A stretch of DNA of 64,000 nucleotides from Tindallia magadiensis (lineage in GTDB: Bacteria > Bacillota > Clostridia > Peptostreptococcales > Tindalliaceae): NCBI RefSeq assembly GCF_900113635.1, contig NZ_FOQA01000005.1:108814-172813 (forward strand), in the 5' to 3' direction. Of this stretch, positions 53,317 to 62,371 are shown piece after piece (within the stretch, counting starts at the first letter, position 1; every line of letters starts with the position of its first letter). The notes under the pieces were generated by a model that worked only from the letters and a program-made list of their open reading frames with translations, made no database searches and was not told the origin of the DNA. Position numbers and translations under genes: made by a program.

Positions 53317-54336
53317 TTAACGAGACAAGGTACAAACAGGATAATGACACACTTCACAATGTTGACAAAGTCCACCATGACCTAAAGCACTTATTTCTCT
53401 TTTCGTTGGTTTTTCTCCCACCATCAGTCTTTGTAAGACTAAGTCCAGCACCGTAATCTTATGGTACATAGCACAGGCAGGAACACCAACCATAGGTATT
53501 TCTTCGGCATAGGCCAACATCAGCATCGCACCTGGCAACACAGGCGCACCGTAAGTGATGATTTCGGTAGAAGCATTGGCAATCGCCTTTGGTGTCACAT
53601 CATCCGCATCTACAGACATGCCGCCAGCCAATAAAATTAGTTGGGCTCCTTCCCTCACTAATTGCCCGATTTTTGATTCAATCACTTCTTCTTCATCTGG
53701 TGCAAATACAGGATCCATTGCTTCTGAACCCATCTGCCGAACTTTGTCCACTAATACCTGGCTAAATTTATCTTCTATCAATCCTGTATAAACTTCGGTG
53801 CCAGTAACCAAAATACCTACTTTAAGCCTAAGCAGCTCTTTCATCTGTAACAAAGGTTCCTGTCCATGACATAAGGCTTCTACCGCTTTAATTTCTTCTT
53901 CTTTGATTTTAAGTGGAATAATCCTGGTTCCTGCCACCATTTTATTTTCTTCTACCACCGTATGGTGACGAATGGTTGCCATCATGATTCGTTCCCGATT
54001 ATTAACTTCTTCCAATAAATCCGTATTAATTTTAAGCAATCCCTTCTTTTTTGCCAAAATGCTGATTTTGCCTTCTGAAGGGCCTTCTAAAATAAAATCT
54101 TCTGATACAGTCGCTTTTGCAATCCTTATCGCTGCATCATTTTCATGAAGTTCGTCTGCTGCCAACTCTAGCACCCATATATGATTCTTTCCCATTTTTC
54201 TTAGTGCTTCCACGTCTTCTTTCCGGAGAACATGGCCTTTCTTAAAAGCAGCTCCTTTGAAGGTATCAGGAACAATTTTCGTAAGATCATGCCCTAACAC
54301 CATCCCAACCGCCTCTTCCACCGCTATCTTCCTCAT
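53317..54336 (-). CDS. MoeA-like molybdopterin-binding protein (selenium-dependent hydroxylase type)
   Basis: A 339-residue protein with a probable molybdopterin-binding domain (about 170-320; VGILVTGTEVYTG, LAGGMSVDADDVTPKAI). The N-terminal part is atypical and the C-terminus is cysteine-rich (GLCQHCEVCHYPVC), unlike ordinary MoeA. The subfamily accompanies YqeB/YqeC in selenium-dependent molybdenum hydroxylase loci and may insert molybdenum or the selenium ligand. The start is ATG 54336; the GTG at 54345 lies inside the ribosome-binding site GAAGGAG. Confidence 0.82.
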   Translation of the reverse strand: MRKIAVEEAVGMVLGHDLTKIVPDTFKGAAFKKGHVLRKEDVEALRKMGKNHIWVLELAADELHENDAAIRIAKATVSEDFILEGPSEGKISILAKKKGLLKINTDLLEEVNNRERIMMATIRHHTVVEENKMVAGTRIIPLKIKEEEIKAVEALCHGQEPLLQMKELLRLKVGILVTGTEVYTGLIEDKFSQVLVDKVRQMGSEAMDPVFAPDEEEVIESKIGQLVREGAQLILLAGGMSVDADDVTPKAIANASTEIITYGAPVLPGAMLMLAYAEEIPMVGVPACAMYHKITVLDLVLQRLMVGEKPTKREISALGHGGLCQHCEVCHYPVCTLSR

Positions 54337-54610
54337 TTTTCGCACTCCTTCGAGTCTTAGGTTTGTTTATCGCTTTCTCTCGCTTACTTTGCACTTCAAT
54401 CATCATTCTTTTTCTTTTTTGTGTTTATGTTTTTTCAAAATATACTTTATTGTATGCTTTTTCATCTTTGCTTGCAATGTAATAAAATACTAAATTTTAC
54501 CCATTTATCTTGCACCTTGAGCAATCCTCGAAGTCAGTACTCAAAATAGCTTAGCCGAAAGAACTTTCTATCTACAGGATGCCAGAATGATACCTGTTTA
54601 AACAGAACAG
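54337..54610. other. Non-coding stretch
   Basis: An AT-rich gap between the MoeA-like gene and the NCS2 permease terminator. I see no gene or RNA in it; it must hold the promoter for the 53317-54336 gene. Confidence 0.5.
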
Positions 54611-54645
54611 ACACCCGCCCAAAAAAACAACTTTCGGACGGGTGC
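54611..54645 (-). terminator. Terminator of the NCS2 permease gene
   Basis: A stem of 6-8 bp (CACCCG with CGGGTG, continued by CC/GG) encloses an A/T-rich loop, 22 nt after the permease stop codon. The minus-strand tail is only moderately T-rich. Confidence 0.65.
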
Positions 54646-54666
54646 AGCAAGTCACTCTTTATTTAA

Positions 54667-56169
54667 TTAGTCAACCAGCGGTGCTTCACCGGTTTCATCA
54701 CTTCCAAACCGATCAAAAACAATAAACATAATCGCCATAATGACATAACCAGCAGCAAATTTATAATCGTAGAAAAGCGTGAGTTCCGGAGCATGCATAA
54801 ATCCAGTAGCAGCTAAAGCCGCCGCCACTAGAGAAGCAATGGCTGCTTTTGGATAATCGTTGTCAATAATATACACTACAATAGCACCCCATATCAGGCC
54901 AGAAAACATAGCCCCTTGGCCAAGCGGAACAATTCCGCTGGAAATACCTGCTACGGTTTCTCCCGCCGCATTATTAAATCGGGTCATGACATAGTTCCCA
55001 AAGTAAGGAAACATCGCAATGACTACAGCCGGAAAATGACGCTGAGGCACGGCTGCAAAGGTCTGGGCTACCATAGAGATTCCAACAAATACAAGAATCG
55101 GTGCAATGACAGGTACAGGAATAATTTCAGAAATCGCTGCTACAATACCAAACAAAGAAGCTAGTAAGAATACTCCCCCATTAATCACTGAATAACCTCT
55201 ACCAGCGTTCATCCATTTAGATCCTACAGAAGCAATATAAACCGTTGTTGGGAATACGCCGCCAAAAAGACTTCCCAACATAATACCGCAACCATCCACT
55301 AACATACATTCCCGCGCACTATAATCGTCACCAGCGGAAGCCATGGCCTCTACATTGTTCATGGTTTCAATAAAATTATAAATAGAAATTGGTAGTAATA
55401 CAGCAATTAATCCTACCATCGGTCCCATCAAATATTGGAAGCCTTCAATAAAACCAAGGGTCGGCAGGAAGGGGTACACACCAACAGTCTCCATCCCTTC
55501 CCCTATCCGACTCAGCTCTACCTCGCCTAAACTATACGCCAACACCGTACCAATAATGATTGCAAATAAAGAAGCCGGTAACCGGAAGGGCATGGCTTTT
55601 CTGGCAATTAACCCTACAATAATAATTGCTAATACAATAAATCCGATCATTGGCATTTCATGAACATTAAAAAAAAGTTCACCACCAATAAAAGTAAAGG
55701 CTACGCCTGCCAAAGCTCCCAACATCGAAGCCCGAGGTAGTGTTTTACGAACCCAGTTACCAATAAAACTTCCAGCTACTTCTACCAATCCACCAAAGAA
55801 ACATGCAGCCAGGCCGATTCGCCAAGCAATTTCCGGATCACCGGTAAAGGCAAGGGCTGGTCCCATAACACCAAATAAATAAACAAACATAACCGGTGTA
55901 CTAATCCCATAGGATAAGGCTGTTACATCGGTTCTTCCTTCTTTTTGCGCCAATCGATTTGCCATATACGCATAGTATACATTTCCAAACAAAACCGATA
56001 CAGCAGCTCCCGGTATTACCCGCCCATATACGATACTGGTAGGGTAACCCATTCCAATCAGTGCTACAGCGATTAATACGAAGTTAGCCAGATTGTTTTG
56101 GAACAAGGCAAAGAAACCATCAATATCTTCCTTCTTAAACCATGGGTAATTCACTTGCTGTTTTGTCAT
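54667..56169 (-). CDS. NCS2-family purine (xanthine/hypoxanthine-type) permease
   Basis: A 500-residue transporter with 12-14 membrane segments. It has the NCS2/AzgA-like N-terminus FKKEDIDGFFALFQNNLANF, the central NFIETMNNVEAMASAGDDYSARE-like conserved segment, and GSLFGGVFPTTVYIAS. The start at 56169 is chosen because GAGGAGGT is 6 nt upstream; a longer frame reaching 56349 would have no ribosome-binding site and a non-transporter N-terminus. It probably brings purines into the cell for the degradation genes to the right. It is divergent from the PucR regulator gene. Confidence 0.88.
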   Translation of the reverse strand: MTKQQVNYPWFKKEDIDGFFALFQNNLANFVLIAVALIGMGYPTSIVYGRVIPGAAVSVLFGNVYYAYMANRLAQKEGRTDVTALSYGISTPVMFVYLFGVMGPALAFTGDPEIAWRIGLAACFFGGLVEVAGSFIGNWVRKTLPRASMLGALAGVAFTFIGGELFFNVHEMPMIGFIVLAIIIVGLIARKAMPFRLPASLFAIIIGTVLAYSLGEVELSRIGEGMETVGVYPFLPTLGFIEGFQYLMGPMVGLIAVLLPISIYNFIETMNNVEAMASAGDDYSARECMLVDGCGIMLGSLFGGVFPTTVYIASVGSKWMNAGRGYSVINGGVFLLASLFGIVAAISEIIPVPVIAPILVFVGISMVAQTFAAVPQRHFPAVVIAMFPYFGNYVMTRFNNAAGETVAGISSGIVPLGQGAMFSGLIWGAIVVYIIDNDYPKAAIASLVAAALAATGFMHAPELTLFYDYKFAAGYVIMAIMFIVFDRFGSDETGEAPLVD

Positions 56170-56262
56170 TCTTCTACCTCCTCTAAGTAATAGTGTTGAC
56201 CTTTCTCTCCTTCTACTGTTTTTCGCTGTAGCGTACAAAAGCCCTTTATAACTCTTATACAA

Positions 56263-56292
56263 ATAATAAGCCTTATTTGTTAATTTGTTAAC
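56263..56292 (-). promoter_or_regulatory. Promoter of the NCS2 permease gene
   Basis: TTAACA (56287-56292) and TATTAT (56263-56268) on the minus strand are 18 nt apart, about 95 nt before the ATG. Confidence 0.5.
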
Positions 56293-56340
56293 ACCTTTTC
56301 CTCTATTTTCTTTCTTTTCCTCAAGAGGTAATGTACAGAC

Positions 56341-56353
56341 AATTGTCAATTGA
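56341..56353. promoter_or_regulatory. Palindromic candidate operator
   Basis: CAATTG-T-CAATTG is an inverted repeat of palindromic half sites in the divergent region between the permease and PucR genes, about 50 nt upstream of the permease -35 box. This is a position expected for PucR binding; no experimental support. Confidence 0.35.
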
Positions 56354-56408
56354 ATGAATTTGCCATTTTTCTAAAATATGTAAAAATTTACCAAAAAGCC
56401 TTCCTTGC

Positions 56409-56437
56409 TTGGCATTTTCCTATTCTTTCTTTATTAA
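56409..56437 (+). promoter_or_regulatory. Promoter of the pucR-like gene
   Basis: TTGGCA (56409-56414) and TATTAA (56432-56437) are 17 nt apart, about 90 nt upstream of the ATG at 56535. Confidence 0.5.
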
Positions 56438-56534
56438 TAAAGATAAATAAAAAAGGATTTTCCATACCTATGTCGAAAATAGAAAGCAGTAGAGAAGATA
56501 ATCAACAGCTCCAGCCGCCTAAGGAGGAAGATGG

Positions 56535-58190
56535 ATGATACGTCAAAATGGTATTACCCTAGAAGAAGTCATGAAAATGGATTGTATGAAAAAGTGTCAC
56601 ATCATCGCAGGGCATCGCGGTGTTTTTAATACGGTCTCTAAAGTGAACATTATGGCTGACCCTGACGCCTTGGAATGGGTGAATGAATGTGAGTTTTTAC
56701 TAACCACGGCCTATTATTTCAAACAGGAAAGCTTAGAAAAACAAAAGGAGCTGGTACGCCGCTCTGCTCAAAGAGGACTCTCTGCCCTGGGCGTTAAAGT
56801 TCGACCTTATTTAGAAGAACTTCCGTTAGAAGTTCTAGAAACCGCTAATGAACTGGATTTCCCTATTGTAGAGCTCGATGATTCTCTGCCTTTTTCAGAT
56901 ATTATGACGCCTATTTTTCAGGAAGTCTTTAATAAGCAGACCTCCTTACTACAGCGAATCGAAAAAATCCACGAACAGTTAATGAATGTCATGTTGCGGG
57001 GTGGCGATATTGAACAAATCCTCCAAATTGTTGCCGACCATCTGCAGAATCCGGTAATGCTTCATATTGAAGGAAAAGACATCTGGCGACAGGGTGGTGG
57101 AAAAATAGATGAACCATTATGGCAGGCTTTGCCTGAAAATGCGAAACAATTTCTAGAACACGCCGAAAAACGAAAAGATCAAGGGCATTTCCACGAAGAT
57201 CAGGTTACCTTAGTTCAAAAAAGAATTCGAAGAATGACGATGCCCATAGTCGTCAAAAATAGAGTTTCCGGCTTTTTAATGGCCTGGGCTATTAAAACAC
57301 CTCTGGGTGGATTTGATTTGTCTGTGCTGGAATCGGCCACCACTACCATTGCACTGGAAGTCTTAAGACAAATGTCTATCCGGGATGTGGAGAACCGATA
57401 TCGTGTTGAGTTTTTCGAAGACTTAATCTCTATGGATTCTCACCGAAAAGAAAAAGCGCTGGAAAAGGCTTCCTTATTTCATTTAACACCAGCGGATTCT
57501 TTTATGGTCATTGTCATTCAAGGCGAAGAGAAGTCCTCAGAAATGTCTGGTGATTTGTTTGATAAGATTAGTTGGATTCATTACGAAACAGAAAAATACC
57601 TGCGAGAAACAAAGGTAAAATCCTTAATGATTTTTAAGACAGACAGCCTGTATGTTATTCTTTCTTCTCCTTCAGAAAAAGAACTGCAGCGATTAGCGCT
57701 GGCCTATGGAAAAGAAATTTTATCTCGCCAACCAAAAAAACAAGCCCACCTTCATTTCCGGGTAGGCATCGGTAGATGTTATGCTGGTTTAGAGCAAGTG
57801 GATCAAAGCTATGAAGATGCCATGAAAGCATTAAAGCACGGACCTCTTATCGAAGAACCACAGACAGCTTATTTTGAAGATCTAGGGATTTACAAAATCT
57901 TATGTCATCCTTGCTTAGAAAAAGAGCTGCATCGATTTTATGAAAAAACCTTAGCTCCTTTAGTGGCTTACGACGAAAAAAAATCTTCAGAACTCATAAA
58001 AACGTTGGAAGCTTATTATCAACAGGGAGGAAATCTCCGCAAAACCGCTCAGAGTCTCTATACCCACTATAATACAACCCTTTATCGTATGGAAAACATT
58101 CAAAAAATAACAGGAATGGATTTAACCAATCATAAGGACCGGTTAAATCTGGAAGTCGCCTTAAAAGTAAAAAAACTGCTTAATCGCTAA
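56535..58190 (+). CDS. PucR-family transcriptional regulator
   Basis: A 551-residue regulator. The N-terminal PucR domain (about 1-125; ITLEEVM, WVNECEFLLTTAYYF, LGVKVRPYLEELPLEVL) is followed by a GAF-like middle region and a C-terminal PucR helix-turn-helix (about 485-545; GGNLRKTAQSLYTHYNTTLYR). PucR of Bacillus activates purine catabolism genes. Its place between a purine permease and the amidohydrolase genes suggests it governs this locus. GGAGGAAG precedes the ATG. Confidence 0.9.
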   Translation: MIRQNGITLEEVMKMDCMKKCHIIAGHRGVFNTVSKVNIMADPDALEWVNECEFLLTTAYYFKQESLEKQKELVRRSAQRGLSALGVKVRPYLEELPLEVLETANELDFPIVELDDSLPFSDIMTPIFQEVFNKQTSLLQRIEKIHEQLMNVMLRGGDIEQILQIVADHLQNPVMLHIEGKDIWRQGGGKIDEPLWQALPENAKQFLEHAEKRKDQGHFHEDQVTLVQKRIRRMTMPIVVKNRVSGFLMAWAIKTPLGGFDLSVLESATTTIALEVLRQMSIRDVENRYRVEFFEDLISMDSHRKEKALEKASLFHLTPADSFMVIVIQGEEKSSEMSGDLFDKISWIHYETEKYLRETKVKSLMIFKTDSLYVILSSPSEKELQRLALAYGKEILSRQPKKQAHLHFRVGIGRCYAGLEQVDQSYEDAMKALKHGPLIEEPQTAYFEDLGIYKILCHPCLEKELHRFYEKTLAPLVAYDEKKSSELIKTLEAYYQQGGNLRKTAQSLYTHYNTTLYRMENIQKITGMDLTNHKDRLNLEVALKVKKLLNR

Positions 58191-58191
58191 T

Positions 58192-58229
58192 AAAACCTCC
58201 AAGAGCTTTTCGGCTGTTGGAGGTTTTTG
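58192..58229. terminator. Bidirectional terminator between pucR-like and cyclase genes
   Basis: A perfect 11-bp stem (AAAACCTCCAA with TTGGAGGTTTT) is followed by TTTT on the plus strand and by TTTTA on the minus strand, serving both convergent genes. Confidence 0.85.
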
Positions 58230-58252
58230 CTTGCTGATGCTGCTACTACTGC

Positions 58253-58945
58253 TTATTCTTCTACTAAAGCTACGGCACGAATCGGCGAACCGGAACCGTC
58301 CCGGATTCGAAGAGGAAGACCCATGTATAAAAACCGTCGATTCACTACTAAATGCAAATTGCATAGATTTTCTGTATTGGTAATATCGTATTCTCCACAG
58401 ATAAGATGGCCTGAAAAATCGGTGTCTTCCGGATGATCAATCGCTGGTGCGTCTACACCTATGTTCACCACTCCCTGTTCCGCCAGCCATTTTGCTCCTT
58501 CATAGCTAAGGCCGCTATAGGTAGTCTGCCAGTGTTCCGTATTAAAATAACGATCGAAATGCCCTGTATACATCAGCACAATATCTCCGGCTTGTATGGA
58601 TTGTCCGGACTTCTTTACGGCTTGGCGAAGTTCTGTTGGTCCAATTCGCTGTTGAGGGGTTATGTGGGTTAAATCAATACAGATTGCACTCCCCCAAAAA
58701 TGGGTCAATGGCATTTTATCAATGGTAGCACCGCTAGGCTTATATTCCCATACAGCATCAGAATGAGTGCCTCCATGTTCACTAATCAATAAGTTCCGTG
58801 CTGAAAAGCCTAAGGTGTTACTTCCTGTTTTCTGCTGATTTTCTTCATGGGTCATATTGGTCATAATAAAGGTCGGCTGATGCATGGGAAAAACTGACAT
58901 TCCTTCAAATATTTCCTGGGATAGATCAATAAGTCTTAGGGCCAT
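58253..58945 (-). CDS. Cyclase-family metal hydrolase (kynurenine formamidase/isatin hydrolase fold)
   Basis: A 230-residue member of the cyclase superfamily with the metal-binding motif SEHGGTHSDA (His57, His61, Asp63). The family opens cyclic amides (isatin hydrolase) or cleaves formamides. In this neighbourhood it is a good candidate for 4-imidazolone hydrolase, which opens imidazolone to formiminoglycine, but that is inference from chemistry and position. It is transcribed opposite to the following genes. Confidence 0.82.
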   Translation of the reverse strand: MALRLIDLSQEIFEGMSVFPMHQPTFIMTNMTHEENQQKTGSNTLGFSARNLLISEHGGTHSDAVWEYKPSGATIDKMPLTHFWGSAICIDLTHITPQQRIGPTELRQAVKKSGQSIQAGDIVLMYTGHFDRYFNTEHWQTTYSGLSYEGAKWLAEQGVVNIGVDAPAIDHPEDTDFSGHLICGEYDITNTENLCNLHLVVNRRFLYMGLPLRIRDGSGSPIRAVALVEE

Positions 58946-59175
58946 AATAAATCCTCCTTCTCTTCCGCTCTTTGTATGATAACCTACTCTTCCAATTGTC
59001 GCATTTTTCTGTCGTCAATTGCCTAACAGTATATAGAAAAAGGGTTCCTTTGGCAAGGTGAGATCCACCGAGTTATGAATGCTACACAAAACCTTTGTCT
59101 TTTACCCTTATTAAAAACAGAAAACTTTGTTACTTAACAATGAAAGAATTTTTCAGAATCAACGGAAAAGTAAGA
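58946..59175. other. Divergent intergenic stretch
   Basis: This AT-rich gap separates the cyclase gene from the formimidoyltransferase operon. I see no gene or RNA in it; it should contain the cyclase promoter and may hold regulator sites. Confidence 0.5.
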
Positions 59176-59181
59176 TATAAT
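59176..59181 (+). promoter_or_regulatory. -10 box of the formimidoyltransferase operon
   Basis: A perfect TATAAT about 100 nt before ATG 59282. The matching -35 region (TTCAGA, 18 nt upstream) is weak, so an activator such as the nearby PucR protein could be needed. Confidence 0.4.
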
Positions 59182-59281
59182 AAGAGACAGGGAATACGAT
59201 TTCATGAATAATATTTCAATTGGGGATGTTATTCAACCAACCGTTAACTATTTAGTGACTAATGTGAAGGAGGCGTATGGA

Positions 59282-60190
59282 ATGTCGACAGAAAAACAAT
59301 ATGTATTAGCCGTACCAAATTTCAGTGAGGGACGGCGAAAGGATGTTATTGAAGCAGTTGCTGCACCATTGAAAGATCGTGAAGGGGTAACCTTAGTCAG
59401 TGTAGAACCAGAGCATGATTTCAACCGAAGCGTTATTACCGTTATCGGAGAGCCAGAACCTTTAAAGAAAGCTTTATTAGAGATGGCTGGCAAAAGTTAT
59501 GAATTAATCAATATGGAAGAGCAACAAGGAAGCCATCCTCGAATTGGTGCTCAGGATACCATTCCTTTATTTCCATTTAAGAATATCAGCTTGGAAGAAT
59601 GTACCGAATTAGCTGAATCAATTGGGAAAGAATTGTATAACCGCTATGAGGTACCTGTCTTTTTTTCCGGAAACAATGCCCGTAATGAAGACCGTAAAGC
59701 CCTTTCCTTTATTCGAAAAGGCCAGTATGAAGGACTGAAGGAAGTAGCCCATACGGATGCACGAAAACCAGATATTGGTCCAGCCGCACTTCATCCTACT
59801 GCAGGCGCTACCATTGTCAGTGCGGATACAGAAGGGCTAACGGCTTATAATGTCTTTTTAGCCACAGAAGACGTTTCCATTGCAAAAACCATCGCCAAAG
59901 GCGTAAGAGGTCCCAGTGGCGGCTTTTCAACCGTTCGTGCTGTAGGGATTAAATTCCCGGATCATTCCGGCGTAGTAGTTTCCATGAACATGTTTGACTG
60001 CAGCGCTACTCCTTTGTATCGAGCCTTTAATTTCGTGAAGCAGGAAGCCGCTCGTTACGGAATTGCCGTAACCGGTTCAGAACTGGTAGGTCCTATCAAA
60101 CTGGATCACGTCCTTAACTGCTTTGAGTATTCTTTAGGCTTGGAAGGCTTTAATAAAGAACAAATTTTGGAAACCCATCTAATGAAATAG
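59282..60190 (+). CDS. ftcD: Glutamate/glycine formimidoyltransferase
   Basis: A 302-residue formiminotransferase domain protein without the cyclodeaminase domain. Motifs include VPNFSEGRRKDVIEAV at the N-terminus, EPEHDFNRSVITVIG, GSHPRIGAQDTIPLFPF and RGPSGGFSTVRAVGI. It moves a formimino group from formiminoglutamate, or from formiminoglycine in purine fermenters, to tetrahydrofolate. In this purine-type locus glycine is the more likely product. ATG 59282 is chosen because AAGGAGG is 8 nt upstream. Confidence 0.92.
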   Translation: MSTEKQYVLAVPNFSEGRRKDVIEAVAAPLKDREGVTLVSVEPEHDFNRSVITVIGEPEPLKKALLEMAGKSYELINMEEQQGSHPRIGAQDTIPLFPFKNISLEECTELAESIGKELYNRYEVPVFFSGNNARNEDRKALSFIRKGQYEGLKEVAHTDARKPDIGPAALHPTAGATIVSADTEGLTAYNVFLATEDVSIAKTIAKGVRGPSGGFSTVRAVGIKFPDHSGVVVSMNMFDCSATPLYRAFNFVKQEAARYGIAVTGSELVGPIKLDHVLNCFEYSLGLEGFNKEQILETHLMK

Positions 60191-60251
60191 ACACCCATAT
60201 ATATCCGAAAGTCAATCAAATGATGTAAAATGAAGAGGAGGGAATTGTAAA

Positions 60252-61700
60252 ATGAAAGTAGATGTGGTGGTAACCAATGCACGAATTCCTCAGGGCGATG
60301 ACACGGTATTAACTAATATTCTGGTAAAAGACGAAAAAATTGCTGGTTTTGTATCTGAACTGGAAGGTGTAACCTATGACCGTGAAATTGATGCAAAAGG
60401 TCATTTAACCCTGCCTGGTTGCTTTGACTCTCATACTCACTTTATGGATCCAGGTTTTGAACACCGAGAGAACTTTTTAACAGGTACTTCTTCTGCGGCT
60501 GCCGGCGGTTTAACAACCATTATGGATATGCCTTGCTGCTCTAAACCTTCTGTTCGCAGCATTCCAGAGTTGGAAAGTAAGCTTAATCGGATCAAAGACA
60601 AAGCCATTATTGATTTCGCTTTCTGGGGCGGCGTTACCGGCGAAGATATTCGTAATGGTGACTATCATGTCGTACAGGAGCAGGCTGATTATGGGGTGTG
60701 TGCCTTTAAGGTTTACATGACTCCTTCCGTTCCTACCTACGAGCGAGTAACAGATCCAGAAATGTTAGAAGCCTTTCGTCTGGTAGCTAAAACTGGGTTG
60801 GTCGTAGGGATTCATGCTGAAAACTTTGCTATGTGCGACTTTTATGTGAAGAAATTCCAAGCAGAAGGACGTACCGATGGTCCCGCTTGGGCTGAAGCAA
60901 GATTAGAACTGGCTGAAAAAGCAGCTATCCAGCTAGGAATCAGCTTTGCAGAAGAAACTGGCGCCCGATTACACATTGTTCATATGAGTACAGGAATTGG
61001 AGCAAAATTAGTAGGCGCTGCAAAGCAAAAAGGACTAGACGTTACTTCCGAAGCTTGCCCCCACTACCTGATGCTTAACTATCAAGATTCCATGACAGAG
61101 CATCGCCAATTTGCTAAAATTGCACCTCCCCTACGAACCAAAAAAGACAATGAAGAATTGTGGGAAGGTCTTCAAAATGGAAGCGTTGACTTTATGGGTA
61201 CCGACCATGCCCCTTATGAGATTGAAACAGAAAAAGAAGGCGTAGTTGATGGTGTTGCCCTTGATATCTGGAACTCTTTCCCAGGTATTCCCGGTGTTGA
61301 AACCTTGGTGCCTATTATGGTTAGCGAAGGCTATCTGAAAGGCCGCCTAAGCCTCAGCCGACTGGTAGAAGTATTAAGTACCAACGCCGCCAAACAATAC
61401 GGTATTTATCCTAAAAAAGGTGCCCTGCACATTGGCTCCGATGCTGACTTTACCATTATCGATTTGGAAAAAGAATGGACCATTGATCAGAAAGAAACTT
61501 ACTCCATGGCAAAATACAACCCATTGCACGGCATTAAGCTAAAAGGTAAGCCTTACAAAACAGTGGTTCGAGGAAATACGGTTTATGAAGATGGTAAAGG
61601 CATTGTTGGAAAACCAGGATATGGACAATTTGTTAAACGACAAAATATCCAAAAGTTATCCCGAACCATTCATTTTAGCGGAAATGACTTCAGACCATAA
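60252..61700 (+). CDS. Hydantoinase/allantoinase-type amidohydrolase
   Basis: A 482-residue cyclic amidohydrolase with a complete binuclear metal site: His61 and His63 in DSHTHFMDP, the carbamylated Lys153 in CAFKVYMT, His188 in GIHAEN, His244 in HIVHMST and Asp318 in GTDHAPY. The family hydrolyses cyclic amides such as hydantoin, dihydropyrimidine or allantoin. In this cluster it could be xanthine amidohydrolase (xanthine to 4-ureido-5-imidazolecarboxylate) or allantoinase. GAGGAGGG precedes ATG. Confidence 0.88.
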   Translation: MKVDVVVTNARIPQGDDTVLTNILVKDEKIAGFVSELEGVTYDREIDAKGHLTLPGCFDSHTHFMDPGFEHRENFLTGTSSAAAGGLTTIMDMPCCSKPSVRSIPELESKLNRIKDKAIIDFAFWGGVTGEDIRNGDYHVVQEQADYGVCAFKVYMTPSVPTYERVTDPEMLEAFRLVAKTGLVVGIHAENFAMCDFYVKKFQAEGRTDGPAWAEARLELAEKAAIQLGISFAEETGARLHIVHMSTGIGAKLVGAAKQKGLDVTSEACPHYLMLNYQDSMTEHRQFAKIAPPLRTKKDNEELWEGLQNGSVDFMGTDHAPYEIETEKEGVVDGVALDIWNSFPGIPGVETLVPIMVSEGYLKGRLSLSRLVEVLSTNAAKQYGIYPKKGALHIGSDADFTIIDLEKEWTIDQKETYSMAKYNPLHGIKLKGKPYKTVVRGNTVYEDGKGIVGKPGYGQFVKRQNIQKLSRTIHFSGNDFRP

Positions 61701-61766
61701 GAAACCTGATCCCTTATAGACGCCCATTGAAAGATCTGTGTAAGAGAAAACAAAGGAGGAAGAAAA

Positions 61767-62369
61767 ATGCCAAGACATGCTATTTTGGTTATTGATATGT
61801 TAAATGATTTTGTTGGAGAAAAAGCACCTCTTCGATGCCCCGGTGGCGATGATATTATCGAGCCTTTACAAAAACTGTTTAAGTGGGTCAGAAGTCGTCA
61901 GGACGACGACATTCATCTGGTGCATATCCAGGAAGCACATCGAAAGCACGATGCAGATTTTCGCGTACGACCTGTTCACGCCGTAGACGGAACTTGGGGT
62001 TCTGACTTTATACCAGCTCTTTATCCAGAAGGAGATGAGTATATCGTAAAGAAAAGACGGCATAGTGGATTTGCCCATACGGATTTAGATCTTTACCTGA
62101 AAGAAGAAAACATTGATACTGTTGTCGTTACAGGTGTCTGGACAAATGTATGCGTTCGAAGTACGGCTACGGATGCTTTAGCCAATGCCTACAAGGTCAT
62201 CACCCTTAGTGATGGTTGTGCGTCCAAGACAGATGCAATGCATGAACACGGTCTGGTAGATCTTAGTATTTTCACCAAAGTAATGTCTATTGACGAATAC
62301 ATTGATGCCTGGAACAAGGGAGAAGATCCTTGGATCGGTGGAGGCGACGCTGAAAATAAGGTGGAGTAG
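61767..62369 (+). CDS. Isochorismatase-fold cysteine amidohydrolase
   Basis: A 200-residue hydrolase with the triad Asp10 (LVIDML), a Lys in YIVKKRR (95 or 96) and Cys129 in TNVCVRSTA. The family includes N-carbamoylsarcosine amidase, nicotinamidase and ureidoacrylate hydrolase, all cleaving C-N bonds. A role in removing the carbamoyl group of 4-ureido-5-imidazolecarboxylate fits the locus but is inference. AAAGGAGG precedes ATG, and ubiX starts 3 nt after its stop. Confidence 0.85.
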   Translation: MPRHAILVIDMLNDFVGEKAPLRCPGGDDIIEPLQKLFKWVRSRQDDDIHLVHIQEAHRKHDADFRVRPVHAVDGTWGSDFIPALYPEGDEYIVKKRRHSGFAHTDLDLYLKEENIDTVVVTGVWTNVCVRSTATDALANAYKVITLSDGCASKTDAMHEHGLVDLSIFTKVMSIDEYIDAWNKGEDPWIGGGDAENKVE

Positions 62370-62371
62370 CC

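Noticed and set aside
56170-56340. Purine riboswitch upstream of the permease
   Set aside because: Neither the TATA-rich P1 stem nor the paired loop motifs of guanine/xanthine aptamers could be found on either strand; control through PucR is more likely.
56170-56349. 60-residue N-terminal extension of the NCS2 permease
   Set aside because: No ribosome-binding site, non-conserved basic sequence and overlap with the predicted promoter; ATG 56169 has GAGGAGGT upstream.
56350-56538. Small open frame directly before the pucR-like gene
   Set aside because: It has no ribosome-binding site, covers the promoter region and resembles translated AT-rich non-coding DNA.
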